This document shows, piece by piece, positions 34,991 through 43,711 of a stretch of DNA of 64,000 nucleotides; position 1 is the first letter of the stretch; every line of letters begins with the position of its first letter. Made by a program: the position numbers and the translations under genes. Source of the stretch: Winogradskyella eximia (GTDB lineage: Bacteria; Bacteroidota; Bacteroidia; Flavobacteriales; Flavobacteriaceae). The notes under the pieces are model-generated. The model saw only the letters and a program-made list of their open reading frames with translations. It was not told the DNA's origin and ran no database searches. The DNA is taken from positions 180,691 through 244,690 of the forward strand of contig NZ_QRDV01000007.1 in assembly GCF_003386165.1 (NCBI RefSeq). Reading direction: 5' to 3'.

Positions 34991-35446
34991 CTACGCTTTA
35001 ACTTTTAATGTCCATTCAAAATTAAAAGACGACACTTCCACACCATCAGCATTAACTCCATTGGCATTTAACCAAACTGTTTGTCCTTCTCCTGTTTCAA
35101 TAGTTTGTTTTATGGCCTCATCTATTTTATTGCCTTCTTTGCAAGTAAATGTTATTCTACCAGTTGCCTTTTTAGTAAACGAAGCATTATTGGATGCCAC
35201 TAACATCGATATTTTTTTTCCGCTTTCCTTAATCTTTTTCATCACTAAAGCTCCTGTTGTTAACTCAGCTGCCATACCTTGTACTGCCCAGAACATAGAT
35301 TTAAAAGGATTTTGATTTACCCAACGATGTTTTACAGAAACAACACATGTTGTATCGTCTAAGTGTTTAGTTCTTACCCCTGTAAAATAGGCTGCAGGTA
35401 GCTTAAACATTAGGTATGTATTGAGTTTTGATGGCGAAATATTCAT
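34991..35446 (-). CDS. DUF4442 hotdog-fold protein
   Basis: A 151-residue hotdog-fold protein from the ATG at 35446; an in-frame GTG 21 bases upstream is a less likely start. Characteristic pieces are FKLPAAYFTGVRTKHLDDTT, VVSVKHRWVNQNPFKSMFWA and VQGMAAELTTGALVMKKI. The last of these is the hotdog helix where thioesterases carry the catalytic residue. DUF4442 is close to PaaI-like acyl-CoA thioesterases, so thioester hydrolysis is plausible but not shown. It lies upstream of the AIM24-like gene on the same strand. Confidence 0.8.
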   Translation of the reverse strand: MNISPSKLNTYLMFKLPAAYFTGVRTKHLDDTTCVVSVKHRWVNQNPFKSMFWAVQGMAAELTTGALVMKKIKESGKKISMLVASNNASFTKKATGRITFTCKEGNKIDEAIKQTIETGEGQTVWLNANGVNADGVEVSSFNFEWTLKVKA

Positions 35447-35555
35447 ATTATAATTTAAAATTTTCACTAAAATAATTCAAAAAAACCAACTTCACTAATG
35501 TTAAGAAAATGTTAATTTTTAGTACTATGCGTAACATAATACCTTTTTAAAGACA

Positions 35556-35563
35556 TATATTTG
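35556..35563 (+). promoter_or_regulatory. TATATTTG -7 element of the DUF4870 gene
   Basis: TATATTTG matches TAnnTTTG, 29 bases before the ATG at 35592. Confidence 0.5.
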
Positions 35564-35591
35564 TATAAGCAACTATTATATACTTTTAATT

Positions 35592-36038
35592 ATGTTAGAT
35601 AATCATCATAGAAATTTAGCCACATTTATTCATCTATCTACCTTTTCGAGGTTTGTTATTCCTTTTGGTAATTTTATTGGACCTATAGTATTATGGGCAG
35701 CTAATAAAAATAAATCAGAATTTATAGATCAGCATGGTAAACAAGCTATCAATTTTCAGATTAGTGTTTTACTATATGCCATTATTATAGGCACTATTAG
35801 TGTACCGTTTTTCATTTTTAAAGTGTTTAGCAATATGAATGTCTTAGATTTTAATGGGTTTAATAGTTTTCATATTAACATTGGCGAACCTTCTCCCCTA
35901 CTATATATTGGTGGCGGTTTAGGCGCATTAGCCATTATTGCCTTTATAATAGAATTAGCACTTATTGTTAAAGCGAGTTTATCTGCTAGAGATGGACACG
36001 TATATAAATACCCTTTTACAATTAACTTTTTAAAATAA
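35592..36038 (+). CDS. DUF4870 (Tic20-like) membrane protein
   Basis: A 148-residue membrane protein with three hydrophobic helices at about residues 10-35, 56-77 and 107-135. Motifs typical of DUF4870 are LATFIHLSTFSRFVIPFGNF, IGPIVLWAANKNKSEFIDQH and GKQAINFQISVLLY. These proteins resemble Tic20 and are of unknown role. It precedes the padR-pspC-GIN genes on the same strand, 91 bases upstream of padR, and may belong to the same envelope-stress group. Confidence 0.8.
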   Translation: MLDNHHRNLATFIHLSTFSRFVIPFGNFIGPIVLWAANKNKSEFIDQHGKQAINFQISVLLYAIIIGTISVPFFIFKVFSNMNVLDFNGFNSFHINIGEPSPLLYIGGGLGALAIIAFIIELALIVKASLSARDGHVYKYPFTINFLK

Positions 36039-36128
36039 TAACACGCGATTTAATCACTCGCTATTTTAATAACTATAAATCATCAATCAAAAAATGAACA
36101 GTTTAATCGAATTAAAGACGCACAATAC

Positions 36129-36470
36129 ATGAAAATAGAAAACACAAAAGCACAAATGCGTAAAGGTGTTCTAGAATATTGCATTTTATCCGTTTTAAAG
36201 GATGAAGATGCCTACGTAGCAGAAATTCTGGGCACATTAAAAGACGCAAAAATGCTTGTTGTAGAAGGAACAATATATCCACTATTAACAAGATTAAAAA
36301 ATGCAGGTTTGCTCAACTATCGTTGGGAAGAATCAACCTCTGGACCACCAAGAAAATATTATGGACTCACAGAAACAGGAAAATTGTTTCTTAATGAATT
36401 AAATACCACTTGGAGTGAATTACAAAATGCCGTTAACCTAGTAACCAATACAAAAACACCAAAAAAATGA
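36129..36470 (+). CDS. PadR-family transcriptional regulator
   Basis: A 113-residue winged helix-turn-helix repressor: KAQMRKGVLEYCILSVLKDE, AYVAEILGTLKDAKMLVVEG, TIYPLLTRLKNAGLLNYRWE and SGPPRKYYGLTETGKLFLNE are the PadR hallmarks. PadR proteins bind DNA as dimers, often autoregulated and released by a small ligand or stress. The last four bases (ATGA) are shared with the start of the PspC-domain gene, so the two are translationally coupled and the regulator probably controls its own operon. Confidence 0.9.
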   Translation: MKIENTKAQMRKGVLEYCILSVLKDEDAYVAEILGTLKDAKMLVVEGTIYPLLTRLKNAGLLNYRWEESTSGPPRKYYGLTETGKLFLNELNTTWSELQNAVNLVTNTKTPKK

Positions 36471-38272
36471 ATAAAACAGTCAATATAAATTTAGCAGGTA
36501 TATTCTTCCATATAGATGAAGATGCATACCTAAAATTATCGCGCTATCTTGAGGCTATAAAACGTTCATTTACAGATTCTCAAGGTCAATCAGAAATCAT
36601 TTCAGACATTGAAGCACGCATTGCCGAACTGTTTTCTGAACGTATACAGAACGAAAAACAAGTTGTTGGTATTAGATTAGTGGACGAAGTGATTGCTATA
36701 ATGGGACAACCAGAAGATTATCTTGTAGATGATGAAATCTTTGAGGATGAACCAAAACAACAGTACAGGCAAAGATCCACCTCCTCGAGACGTTTATACA
36801 GAGATACTGATAACTCTTACATTGGTGGTGTAGCTGCTGGTTTGGGTCATTATTTTGGCATTGACGCTTTATGGATAAGACTTATTTGGGTGATACTTTT
36901 CTTTAGTGCTGGTACAGGTGTATTATTATACATTTTACTTTGGGCATTAATACCTGAAGCAAAAACTACAGCTGAAAAAATAACTATGACTGGTGATCCT
37001 GTAAACATCAGTAACATTGAAAAAAAAATTAAAGACGGCATTGATACGGTTTCCGAAACTGTAAAAAATGTAGATTTAAAAAAACATGGTGAGAAATTAA
37101 AAGAAGGTTTTGATCATGTTTCAGATAATATCTCTGAAACGGTTAAAAGTGTCGATTTTCAAAAGCAAAGTAGTAAGCTAAAATCGAGTTCACAGTCCTT
37201 TTTTGAAACCATTGGTAGTATTATAATGTTCTTTTTAAAAATAGTATCAAAATTTATTGGTATTCTTTTAATCATTATTGGTATCAGTACAATCATAGGA
37301 TTAATTGTAGCCTTTTTTACCGTTGGAGTTACTAATGCCATTCATTTCCCTGGTATGGATTTTATCAATGCATCTAATGCTGCTAATATTCCTATCTGGT
37401 TAATGTCGTTATTATTATTCTTCGCTATCGGAATTCCATTTTTCTTTGTCTTTTATTTAGGCTTAAAGATTTTAGTAAACAACTTAAAGTCTATAGGAAA
37501 TATTGCAAAATTTGCATTACTAGGTCTTTGGATTGTTTCAATTATTGGACTTATTATTACAGGAATTAGACAAGCTACAGAACAAGCATATGATGCCAAT
37601 TTCACTAAAGTTGAAGAAACTTTAAATATTGCTTCAGGTGATACTCTGAAAATTAAAATGGTCGGTCACGATGAATATAACAAACATTTATATAGTGACA
37701 ATAATGGCTATAGAATTAGCACAACTGATGATGGCAACAATATTATATCAACAACAGATATAAGACTTACAGTAAAATCTACTACAGATTCTTTAGCCAG
37801 CATAAAAATTATTGCTTTAGCAAGAGGCAGTAGTTATGAATTAGCTAGAGAACGTGCTCATGAGATTAAATACAATTATTCTAAAGTAAATAACGAACTA
37901 AAATTAGATTCATATTTAATTACACATGCTTCAAATAAATTTAGCGATCAACATATTGAGGTCGTATTGTATCTACCTGAAGGCACCATTTTTATTGCCA
38001 ACAGCAATACACAAAATTTTCGTCGCTATTACAACTCTTCAAATGAAATTCTTAAACGAGGAATGGAAGACCATTTTCTAAAAGTAATAGAAGATGATGT
38101 TGAGTGTTTAGATTGTGAGCCAGAACCAGAACCAGAAACTAAAGTTGAAGCTTCTGTTTTTGAATCTGAAGAATCAAAAATTCAAGAATCAATTATTAAA
38201 GAGTCAGATTTAAAAGAGTCAGAAATTAATTATGAAATTACAGAAGAAGATGGTGTGAATATTGACAATTGA
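36467..38272 (+). CDS. PspC-domain multi-helix membrane protein
   Basis: A 601-residue protein. The N-terminal cytoplasmic region (1-100: VNINLAGIFFHIDEDAYLKL, QSEIISDIEARIAELFSERI) precedes the PspC domain (about 107-165: LYRDTDNSYIGGVAAGLGHY, LLYILLWALIPEAK). A Lys-rich stretch contains a tandem repeat of VSETVKNVDLKKHGEKLKEG versus ISETVKSVDFQKQSSKLKSS. Three or four further helices lie at 245-390 (IIMFFLKIVSKFIGILLIII, LLLFFAIGIPFFFVFYLGL). A beta-rich, probably periplasmic domain and an acidic tail (EPEPETKVEASVFESEESK) complete it. PspC proteins sense or relay inner-membrane stress. It overlaps padR by 4 bases. Confidence 0.85.
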   Translation: MNKTVNINLAGIFFHIDEDAYLKLSRYLEAIKRSFTDSQGQSEIISDIEARIAELFSERIQNEKQVVGIRLVDEVIAIMGQPEDYLVDDEIFEDEPKQQYRQRSTSSRRLYRDTDNSYIGGVAAGLGHYFGIDALWIRLIWVILFFSAGTGVLLYILLWALIPEAKTTAEKITMTGDPVNISNIEKKIKDGIDTVSETVKNVDLKKHGEKLKEGFDHVSDNISETVKSVDFQKQSSKLKSSSQSFFETIGSIIMFFLKIVSKFIGILLIIIGISTIIGLIVAFFTVGVTNAIHFPGMDFINASNAANIPIWLMSLLLFFAIGIPFFFVFYLGLKILVNNLKSIGNIAKFALLGLWIVSIIGLIITGIRQATEQAYDANFTKVEETLNIASGDTLKIKMVGHDEYNKHLYSDNNGYRISTTDDGNNIISTTDIRLTVKSTTDSLASIKIIALARGSSYELARERAHEIKYNYSKVNNELKLDSYLITHASNKFSDQHIEVVLYLPEGTIFIANSNTQNFRRYYNSSNEILKRGMEDHFLKVIEDDVECLDCEPEPEPETKVEASVFESEESKIQESIIKESDLKESEINYEITEEDGVNIDN

Positions 38273-38373
38273 CACTTTAAATATTACAACTCATCCTATT
38301 ATAATTTATAACTAAGCCTAATCAACTTAAATTTAAAAAAAACATTTCATCAATCAAAAAACCAACAGAAATC

Positions 38374-39102
38374 ATGAGCACATTATCAAGAATTATCGTC
38401 GTGAGTATTATTAGCTTACTAATGCTATCCTGTAATTTTTCTATGAATTTAGGAAAAGGCATTGATGGTAACGGAGAAGTCATAAGTGTAGATAGAACTA
38501 TTTCTAAAGACTTCAATGAAATTAAGGTTAGCCAAGGTCTGGACCTTTACATTACACAATCTAATGAGGTATCATTATCCATTGAAGCAGATGCAAATCT
38601 TCATGATATAATAATGACTGAAGTAGAAAATGGTATATTAAGAATTTATGCTACTGAAAACATTAGACGTGCTTCTTCAAAAAAAATCATGCTAAGTTTT
38701 GAAACTATTTCATCAATAAAAGCAACAAGCGGAAGCGATGTGTATTCAACAAACACTATTGAAGTAGCAGATTTAGAGCTAAAATGTACAAGTGGAGCAG
38801 ACATAAAATTAGATGTAAAAACAGAAACTATTAGCTGTAGTTCTACAAGTGGTAGCGATATTAAGTTAATTGGATCCACTAAGTATTTTAAGGCAGCTGC
38901 CACCAGCGGAAGTGATATTAATGCCGCAGAATTACAATCGGAAACCGCTGAAGTAAATGCCACAAGCGGAGCAGATGTTTCTATAAACACCTCTAAATCA
39001 TTAAATGCCAAAGCCACAAGTGGTGGAGATATTAGATATTCTGGTAACCCTGAAAAAATTAATAAATCAGACAATTCCTCAGGAAACGTGCGACAACAAT
39101 AA
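38374..39102 (+). CDS. GIN-domain (DUF2807) lipoprotein with TSGxD repeats
   Basis: A 242-residue lipoprotein; the signal peptide ends in MLSC (Cys20). The head GIN domain begins GNGEVISVDRTISKDFNEIK and contains SIEADANLHDIIMTEVENGI. It continues into a repetitive solenoid with six copies of a T/S-S-G-S/A/G-D motif at spacings of about 17-20 residues (ATSGSDV, CTSGADI, STSGSDI, ATSGSDI, ATSGADV, ATSGGDI). The regular spacing suggests a right-handed beta-helix with Asp-lined turns. It is probably exported to the envelope. It follows pspC by about 100 bases. Confidence 0.85.
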   Translation: MSTLSRIIVVSIISLLMLSCNFSMNLGKGIDGNGEVISVDRTISKDFNEIKVSQGLDLYITQSNEVSLSIEADANLHDIIMTEVENGILRIYATENIRRASSKKIMLSFETISSIKATSGSDVYSTNTIEVADLELKCTSGADIKLDVKTETISCSSTSGSDIKLIGSTKYFKAAATSGSDINAAELQSETAEVNATSGADVSINTSKSLNAKATSGGDIRYSGNPEKINKSDNSSGNVRQQ

Positions 39103-39356
39103 TGGTATTACAAAAAAAATAAATCGTATATTTTAAAAATAAAACATTAACAACCAACCAATTGTAAACCATCTTAAATTCTATTTAGAGTTTGGGATGG
39201 TTTTTGTATATGTTAGTTTAATAGCTTTTAATTGACCAATATTTAAATAGAAATCACTAATATTGACAATCGAAACACGTTACATAAGTATAAAACATTA
39301 CAAAATAACTTATTTAATACGTTTTGAGTCCCTTAAAAGATAGTAAACCTAAGAAC
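39103..39356. other. spacer between the two GIN genes with a possible terminator
   Basis: About 250 bases of AT-rich DNA. AAACCATC (39166-39173) can pair with GATGGTTT (39195-39202), followed by TTTG, a modest terminator for the first GIN gene. I see no other gene, so the second GIN gene probably has its own promoter here. Confidence 0.45.
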
Positions 39357-40193
39357 ATGAAAAAATTATTACTAATTCTGCTTTTAATGATTATAGCTAC
39401 TCCAATCATTTCAGCACAATCAGATGAAAAAATCAAAGGAGATAGAAACGTCACCATTAAACAAACTTTTATAGATAACTTCCACTCTATTATTATTGAT
39501 GGCGATTTTTCAATTGAAGCTGTTTACAATAGTAAACCTTCGGTTAGCATAGAAGCTGACAGCAATTTGCACGACGTTATTCAATTCAAAGTTGTAGATG
39601 GTGTACTTACATTTGTAGAAACAGTTAAAATTTCTTCTAAAAAGAAGTTAAATATTACCGTTAATTATGGAGAAGGACTACATACTATAGAAACTAGAGG
39701 TGATAGTGAAATTAGATCGTTAACCTCAATGGAATTAGTTGATGTTACATTAATTACTGCCGATAACTCTAGAGCATATTTAAATATTAATGCTAAAAAG
39801 TTTGATTATAAAAGCTCAGGGAAATCTAAAACCAGATTAAACCTTAATGCAGAAAACACCAAAATTGAACTAAGTGATAACAGCAAGCTAGATGCTTTAA
39901 TTAATAGTAAAATTGCAAATTTCGATTTATATCTTCGCTCCGATGCTGTAATAGAAGGTTCCGCAAATAGTTCGGTATTTAGATTAGATAATTCAACGAA
40001 TTTTAATGGAGCTAAATTTGACGTTAAAACAGTTGATGCAACTCTTGAAGACACAAGCGATTTAACTATTTCAGCTACAGAAAGTATTACCATAGCAGCT
40101 TCTGGTGATAGTGAAATTTACCTTTTTGGAAATCCAGCAATAACGATTACGAAGTTTGAAGATACTGCCAAATTACAGAAGAAAAAGCGTTAA
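39357..40193 (+). CDS. GIN-domain (DUF2807) secreted protein
   Basis: A 278-residue protein from the ATG at 39357 (MKKLLLILLLMIIATPIISA), which gives a clean Sec signal peptide; an upstream in-frame start at 39324 would bury it. The mature region parallels the preceding GIN lipoprotein: GDRNVTIKQTFIDNFHSIII, SIEADSNLHDVIQFKVVDGV, then a beta-solenoid with GDSEIRSLTSMELVDVTL and SGDSEIYLFGNPAITI. The Ser/Asn/Asp-rich turns are less regular than the TSGxD repeats of its neighbour. No lipobox is seen. Probably a paralogue from duplication. A terminator follows. Confidence 0.8.
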   Translation: MKKLLLILLLMIIATPIISAQSDEKIKGDRNVTIKQTFIDNFHSIIIDGDFSIEAVYNSKPSVSIEADSNLHDVIQFKVVDGVLTFVETVKISSKKKLNITVNYGEGLHTIETRGDSEIRSLTSMELVDVTLITADNSRAYLNINAKKFDYKSSGKSKTRLNLNAENTKIELSDNSKLDALINSKIANFDLYLRSDAVIEGSANSSVFRLDNSTNFNGAKFDVKTVDATLEDTSDLTISATESITIAASGDSEIYLFGNPAITITKFEDTAKLQKKKR

Positions 40194-40221
40194 TAAAGTT
40201 TACGCTTAATTTATACGTAAT

Positions 40222-40255
40222 AAAAAGCCGAAGTAATTATACTTCGGCTTTTTTT
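40222..40255. terminator. bidirectional terminator between GIN gene and trxB
   Basis: AAAAAGCCGAAGTA (40222-40235) pairs perfectly with TACTTCGGCTTTTT around a 4-base loop, with extra T after it. It lies between convergent genes. Confidence 0.85.
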
Positions 40256-40275
40256 AATAATCAAATATTTATCGA

Positions 40276-41259
40276 CTAGTTATATGTTGAAGTCGCTACT
40301 TCAAAATCAGAATCTTTAGCGGCTAAATAACGCTCTGCATCTAACGCTGCCATACAACCTGTACCTGCAGCTGTAATAGCCTGTCTATATACATGGTCTG
40401 CCGCATCACCACTCACAAATACACCTTCTACATTGGTTTTACTTGTTCCTGGTACTGCGTTAATGATGTAACCTGTTTCGTCTAAATCTAAAATACCTTT
40501 AAAAATATCCGTATTTGGTTTATGACCAATGGCAACAAAGAAACCTGTTGCTTCAATATCATGCTTTTCTTTAGTTTTGTTGTTAAAAACTCTAACTCCA
40601 TTAACTACTTGTCCATCACCTAAAACCTCATCAGTTTCTGTGTTGAATAAGATTTCAATATTCTCGGTGTTTTTTACACGATTGACCATGATTTTAGAAG
40701 CTCTAAACTCATCACGTCTTACCAACATCGTCACTTTTTTACAAAGTTTAGATAAGTAATGTGCCTCTTCGCAAGCTGAATCACCTGCACCAACAATTAC
40801 AACTTCTTGATTTCTATAAAAGAAACCATCACATACTGCACATGCCGAAACTCCACCTCCTAATTTCAAATATTTTTGTTCAGATGGCAAGTTTAAGTAC
40901 TTCGCAGAAGCACCTGTAGAAATAATAACAGTATCTGCATGAATCTCTTTTTCTTCATTAATCCAAGCTTTATGGATATCACCAGAAAAATCAACCTTAC
41001 TAACCCAACCATGACGCACATCTGTTCCAAAACGTTCTGCTTGTTTTTGTAACTGCATCATCATTTCCGGACCTGTTATTCCTTCAGGATAACCAGGAAA
41101 ATTCTCAACTTCATTTGTTGTAGTTAACTGACCACCTGGCTGCTCTCCTTGATATAAAACAGGTGCCATATTAGCTCTAGCCGCGTAAACTGCAGCTGTG
41201 TAACCTGCTGGACCAGAACCTATAATTAAACACTTTACTTTTTCAATTTTATCAGACAT
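40276..41259 (-). CDS. trxB: thioredoxin-disulfide reductase
   Basis: A 327-residue FAD enzyme that reduces thioredoxin with NADPH in the cytosol. The FAD-binding motif is CLIIGSGPAGYTAAVYAARA. The redox-active pair is CAVC at residues 140-143 (the family more often has CATC). The NADPH motif is VVIVGAGDSACEEAHYLS, and the FAD-contacting tail is GVFVSGDAADHVYRQAITAA. The length is normal. It stands alone on the minus strand. Confidence 0.95.
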   Translation of the reverse strand: MSDKIEKVKCLIIGSGPAGYTAAVYAARANMAPVLYQGEQPGGQLTTTNEVENFPGYPEGITGPEMMMQLQKQAERFGTDVRHGWVSKVDFSGDIHKAWINEEKEIHADTVIISTGASAKYLNLPSEQKYLKLGGGVSACAVCDGFFYRNQEVVIVGAGDSACEEAHYLSKLCKKVTMLVRRDEFRASKIMVNRVKNTENIEILFNTETDEVLGDGQVVNGVRVFNNKTKEKHDIEATGFFVAIGHKPNTDIFKGILDLDETGYIINAVPGTSKTNVEGVFVSGDAADHVYRQAITAAGTGCMAALDAERYLAAKDSDFEVATSTYN

Positions 41260-41465
41260 AATTTGTGTTTTAATTCTTAAAAATTCATCTACACTTCTTC
41301 ACTAAAAAAAGTATAAATAGTATCTAACAAAAGTAGGTTTTTTGAGCAAAACCTTACATAGAAGTTATTAACAGTAACTATTACAGCATAAATGTTTTAA
41401 ATAGTGACACATTCTACATATAATTTCGTAATTTAAAGCAGTTTAATCGCTAAATCCTAGAAATT

Positions 41466-41945
41466 ATGTCATTCAGAATCCTAATTTTAACACTTACGTT
41501 TGTGTTCATATCTTCATGCAAAGATCAACCTAACGAGATTACAGAAATTATTGAAGTTGAAGAAATTCCGAACGTTAATTCAAAAAGCCTTAACGGTACT
41601 TGGGAATTAGTTAGTTTTTATAATTACAAAGATAATGTGGTGGTTGATTCCTTTGACACATCTTCAAACTCTAGACAATTAAAAATGTATACGGACTCTA
41701 AAGTGATGTGGTGCAAACATAAGCCAGCAGATTCTTCAGAATGGTTTGGTTATGGCACATACAATTTCAAAGACAATACACTTACTGAAGTCTTAGATTT
41801 TGGTTCTGCCGTTATGGATAATGTTATTTCTGAAAAAAAACAATTTAAATTTGAATTACAATTACAACCAAACCAGTTTCAACAAATTGAATTAGATGAC
41901 GATGGTAACCGCATTTACTCTGAAAACTATAAACGCATAGAATAG
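41466..41945 (+). CDS. small lipoprotein, lipocalin-like, hypothetical
   Basis: A 159-residue lipoprotein. The signal peptide ends in the lipobox ISSC (Cys17), followed by KDQPNEITEIIEVEE, an acidic stretch compatible with surface export. The mature part has a NGTWELVSFYNYKDNVVVDS opening like the lipocalin-like small lipoproteins of Bacteroidota, then alternating strands (SRQLKMYTDSKVMWCKHKPA, EWFGYGTYNFKDNTLTEVLD). The ligand is unknown. It is a single-gene unit with its own terminator. Confidence 0.7.
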   Translation: MSFRILILTLTFVFISSCKDQPNEITEIIEVEEIPNVNSKSLNGTWELVSFYNYKDNVVVDSFDTSSNSRQLKMYTDSKVMWCKHKPADSSEWFGYGTYNFKDNTLTEVLDFGSAVMDNVISEKKQFKFELQLQPNQFQQIELDDDGNRIYSENYKRIE

Positions 41946-41953
41946 GAATAAAA

Positions 41954-41990
41954 ACAGCCTCAAGAAAGTAATTCCTTGAGGCTATTTTTA
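41954..41990 (+). terminator. terminator after the small lipoprotein gene
   Basis: AGCCTCAAG pairs with CTTGAGGCT around a 10-base AT-rich loop, flanked by an A-run and a T-run. Confidence 0.7.
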
Positions 41991-42008
41991 TTTAATTATT
42001 TTAACTTA

Positions 42009-42170
42009 TTATTTCTTCACTAATCCTTTTAATAAAGACAGTAAAAAGAGTACTATAAATATAAAGAAAATGATTTTAGCGATTCCTGCTGCAGCACCTG
42101 CAATTCCTCCGAATCCAAGTATGGCTGCTATGATTGCTATTATAACGAATGTGATTGTCCAACGTAACAT
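42009..42170 (-). CDS. DUF1328 small membrane protein (YtjA-like)
   Basis: A 53-residue protein, [20 protein letters not shown] followed by [20 protein letters not shown] and ending LLKGLVKK. This is the DUF1328 signature: two short hydrophobic helices with a Gly-rich turn. It is an inner-membrane protein of unknown function often associated with stress-induced genes. It begins a run of stress-type small genes on the minus strand (42-44.6 kb). Confidence 0.9.
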   Translation of the reverse strand: MLRWTITFVIIAIIAAILGFGGIAGAAAGIAKIIFFIFIVLFLLSLLKGLVKK

Positions 42171-42300
42171 AATGTTTAAATTTTAATGTGATTAATAGAA
42201 AAAAGCTCGTCTTATTTCCTATTATAAAGATAGTTAGGATATACATACTAGCTTAACACAAACCATTTGATTACTAACTCATTTGTTGTTTAATCTCCTA

Positions 42301-42335
42301 AAAAAAAGGGTGTTATACTTTCATATAACACCCTT
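42301..42335 (-). terminator. terminator after the DUF2383 gene
   Basis: AAGGGTGTTATA (42306-42317) pairs with TATAACACCCTT (42324-42335) around CTTTCA. On the minus strand it is followed by a T-run. Confidence 0.75.
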
Positions 42336-42359
42336 CAACTTATCTACAAAAAAATTATA

Positions 42360-42809
42360 TTAATGTAAATCCTCTAAAGTATTAATTTTAGCCAACCCAT
42401 TATTGATTGTCGTTTTTTGTGACTGCAGAATTGATTTTGTACTTATAGGAAGACTTGTATCATTTAAGACTTCTTCATATTCTTCAATTGCTGCTTTTTC
42501 TCCTCTAATAGCCTCATTTAACATAGACTCTTCATCATTAGCGGAAAATAAACTTTTAACATCCATCCAAGCTCTGTGTGCTGTTCCTGTAACACTTCCC
42601 CCTTTATCAACGTCTTGATTAAAACTTCTAATCTCCTGTTTTAATTCACGTCCAAAATTTAAGCGTTCTTGCGCTTTTTTTCTGAAATAAGATTTTAACG
42701 GTGCATGTTCAATGTTTTCTGCAGCTTTATTAAACCCTTTTTCCGCGTCGTATGTTTTTTCTAATAAATTATTTAATTTTTTTCCAACTTCTTCTGTGTA
42801 AGTACTCAT
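42360..42809 (-). CDS. PA2169-family four-helix-bundle protein (DUF2383)
   Basis: A 149-residue ferritin-like four-helix protein: EVGKKLNNLLEKTYDAEKGF, LKSYFRKKAQERLNFGRELK, GTAHRAWMDVKSLFSANDEE and AIRGEKAAIEEYEEVLNDTS. DUF2383 proteins have paired Glu/His positions that may bind metal. It is cytosolic. It sits within the stress-type cluster next to a hemerythrin gene on the same strand, suggesting metal or redox stress roles, which is inference from position. Confidence 0.85.
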   Translation of the reverse strand: MSTYTEEVGKKLNNLLEKTYDAEKGFNKAAENIEHAPLKSYFRKKAQERLNFGRELKQEIRSFNQDVDKGGSVTGTAHRAWMDVKSLFSANDEESMLNEAIRGEKAAIEEYEEVLNDTSLPISTKSILQSQKTTINNGLAKINTLEDLH

Positions 42810-42941
42810 AACTTTTTCTTTTTTTTTTTGTTTTATGGTACATTATTTTTAAGATGTGTACCATTTTACATCTTGTCAGTAAAATTAGCCTATACGTAAA
42901 ACACTAATTAATTCAATAGAATTCAATTTTAACTTAATCGC

Positions 42942-43376
42942 TTAGCGATTACTATCCATATAAGCATTGTACTTTGTTGCTAATTCTTCTTTCTGCTTAT
43001 CGGTTAATATTTTTCCGGATAACTGGAAAAAAGTATGCTCCTCGTCTTCTAAATGATGCTCTACCTTATGCTTAAGATCTTTGGCTATTTTCAACCAAGC
43101 TGAAGAATCCATTTCTGTATCTTCTAATTGCTCAATTAGCTCATCAATCTCGTGATGCTCAGCAATACCATGCCTGGCGTGCTCTTGCATCATATCAGAA
43201 GGAATCAATGGCTTATAAAAGTGCCTTTCCTCTGCATTGGCATGTAAAACCAATTCTTTTTTTAATTTTTTAAAAATTTCTTTTCTTTCGTCAGAATCGC
43301 CAGTTGTTTCCGTTAATTTACCCAAAAGATCTCTTTGAATATTATGGTCAATTCTTATGGCTTCGTATATCTTCAT
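42942..43376 (-). CDS. hemerythrin HHE-domain protein
   Basis: A 144-residue hemerythrin-like protein. The predicted di-iron ligands are His12 (AIRIDHNIQRDLLGKL), the cluster HANAEERHFYKPL, ARHGIAEHHEIDELI and KHKVEHHLEDEEHTFF. The alternating His and Glu positions fit the HHE cation-binding fold. Such proteins bind oxygen, iron or nitric oxide, or handle iron during stress. Cytosolic. It is 132 bases upstream of the DUF2383 gene on the same strand. Confidence 0.88.
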   Translation of the reverse strand: MKIYEAIRIDHNIQRDLLGKLTETTGDSDERKEIFKKLKKELVLHANAEERHFYKPLIPSDMMQEHARHGIAEHHEIDELIEQLEDTEMDSSAWLKIAKDLKHKVEHHLEDEEHTFFQLSGKILTDKQKEELATKYNAYMDSNR

Positions 43377-43711
43377 TTTTAAATTATTTTAGTTAATTAA
43401 AGATAACATCAATAAAATCAACCGCTTTGCTCTATAGATTTAAAAATTAACTGTAATAATAATAATAATAATGATGTACCTTTAGATTATAATGATCTCA
43501 ACAGTAAACATCATAATAGTATTTAAAAGCGTTTGAATAGCTAAAAAAATGGCTTACACTCAAATGAATAAGCCTAGATTTTTGTTTGGTAATTATTGCT
43601 ATGTCCTAAATGAAGTGAGTACTACTAATGATACAAAATAGCTTAAAATTATTAGTACGAGATATAACTTGAATTTTGGTAGGAAAACCTAAAGTAGATT
43701 TATATTTCTGA
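43377..43711. other. 335-base gap with a (TAA)6 tract and a weak terminator
   Basis: No ORF is supported. It contains six TAA units in a row (43454-43471) and a GGCTTA/TAAGCC hairpin (43551-43574) followed on the minus strand by seven T. The hairpin would terminate the transcript of the holin-like operon, 138 bases after its last stop. Upstream sequence of the hemerythrin gene should also lie here. Confidence 0.5.

Noticed and set aside
38646..39074. 142-residue frame opposite the GIN lipoprotein
   Set aside because: Its repeats (SLPLVA-type) are the antisense reading of the TSGxD codons, not an independent protein.
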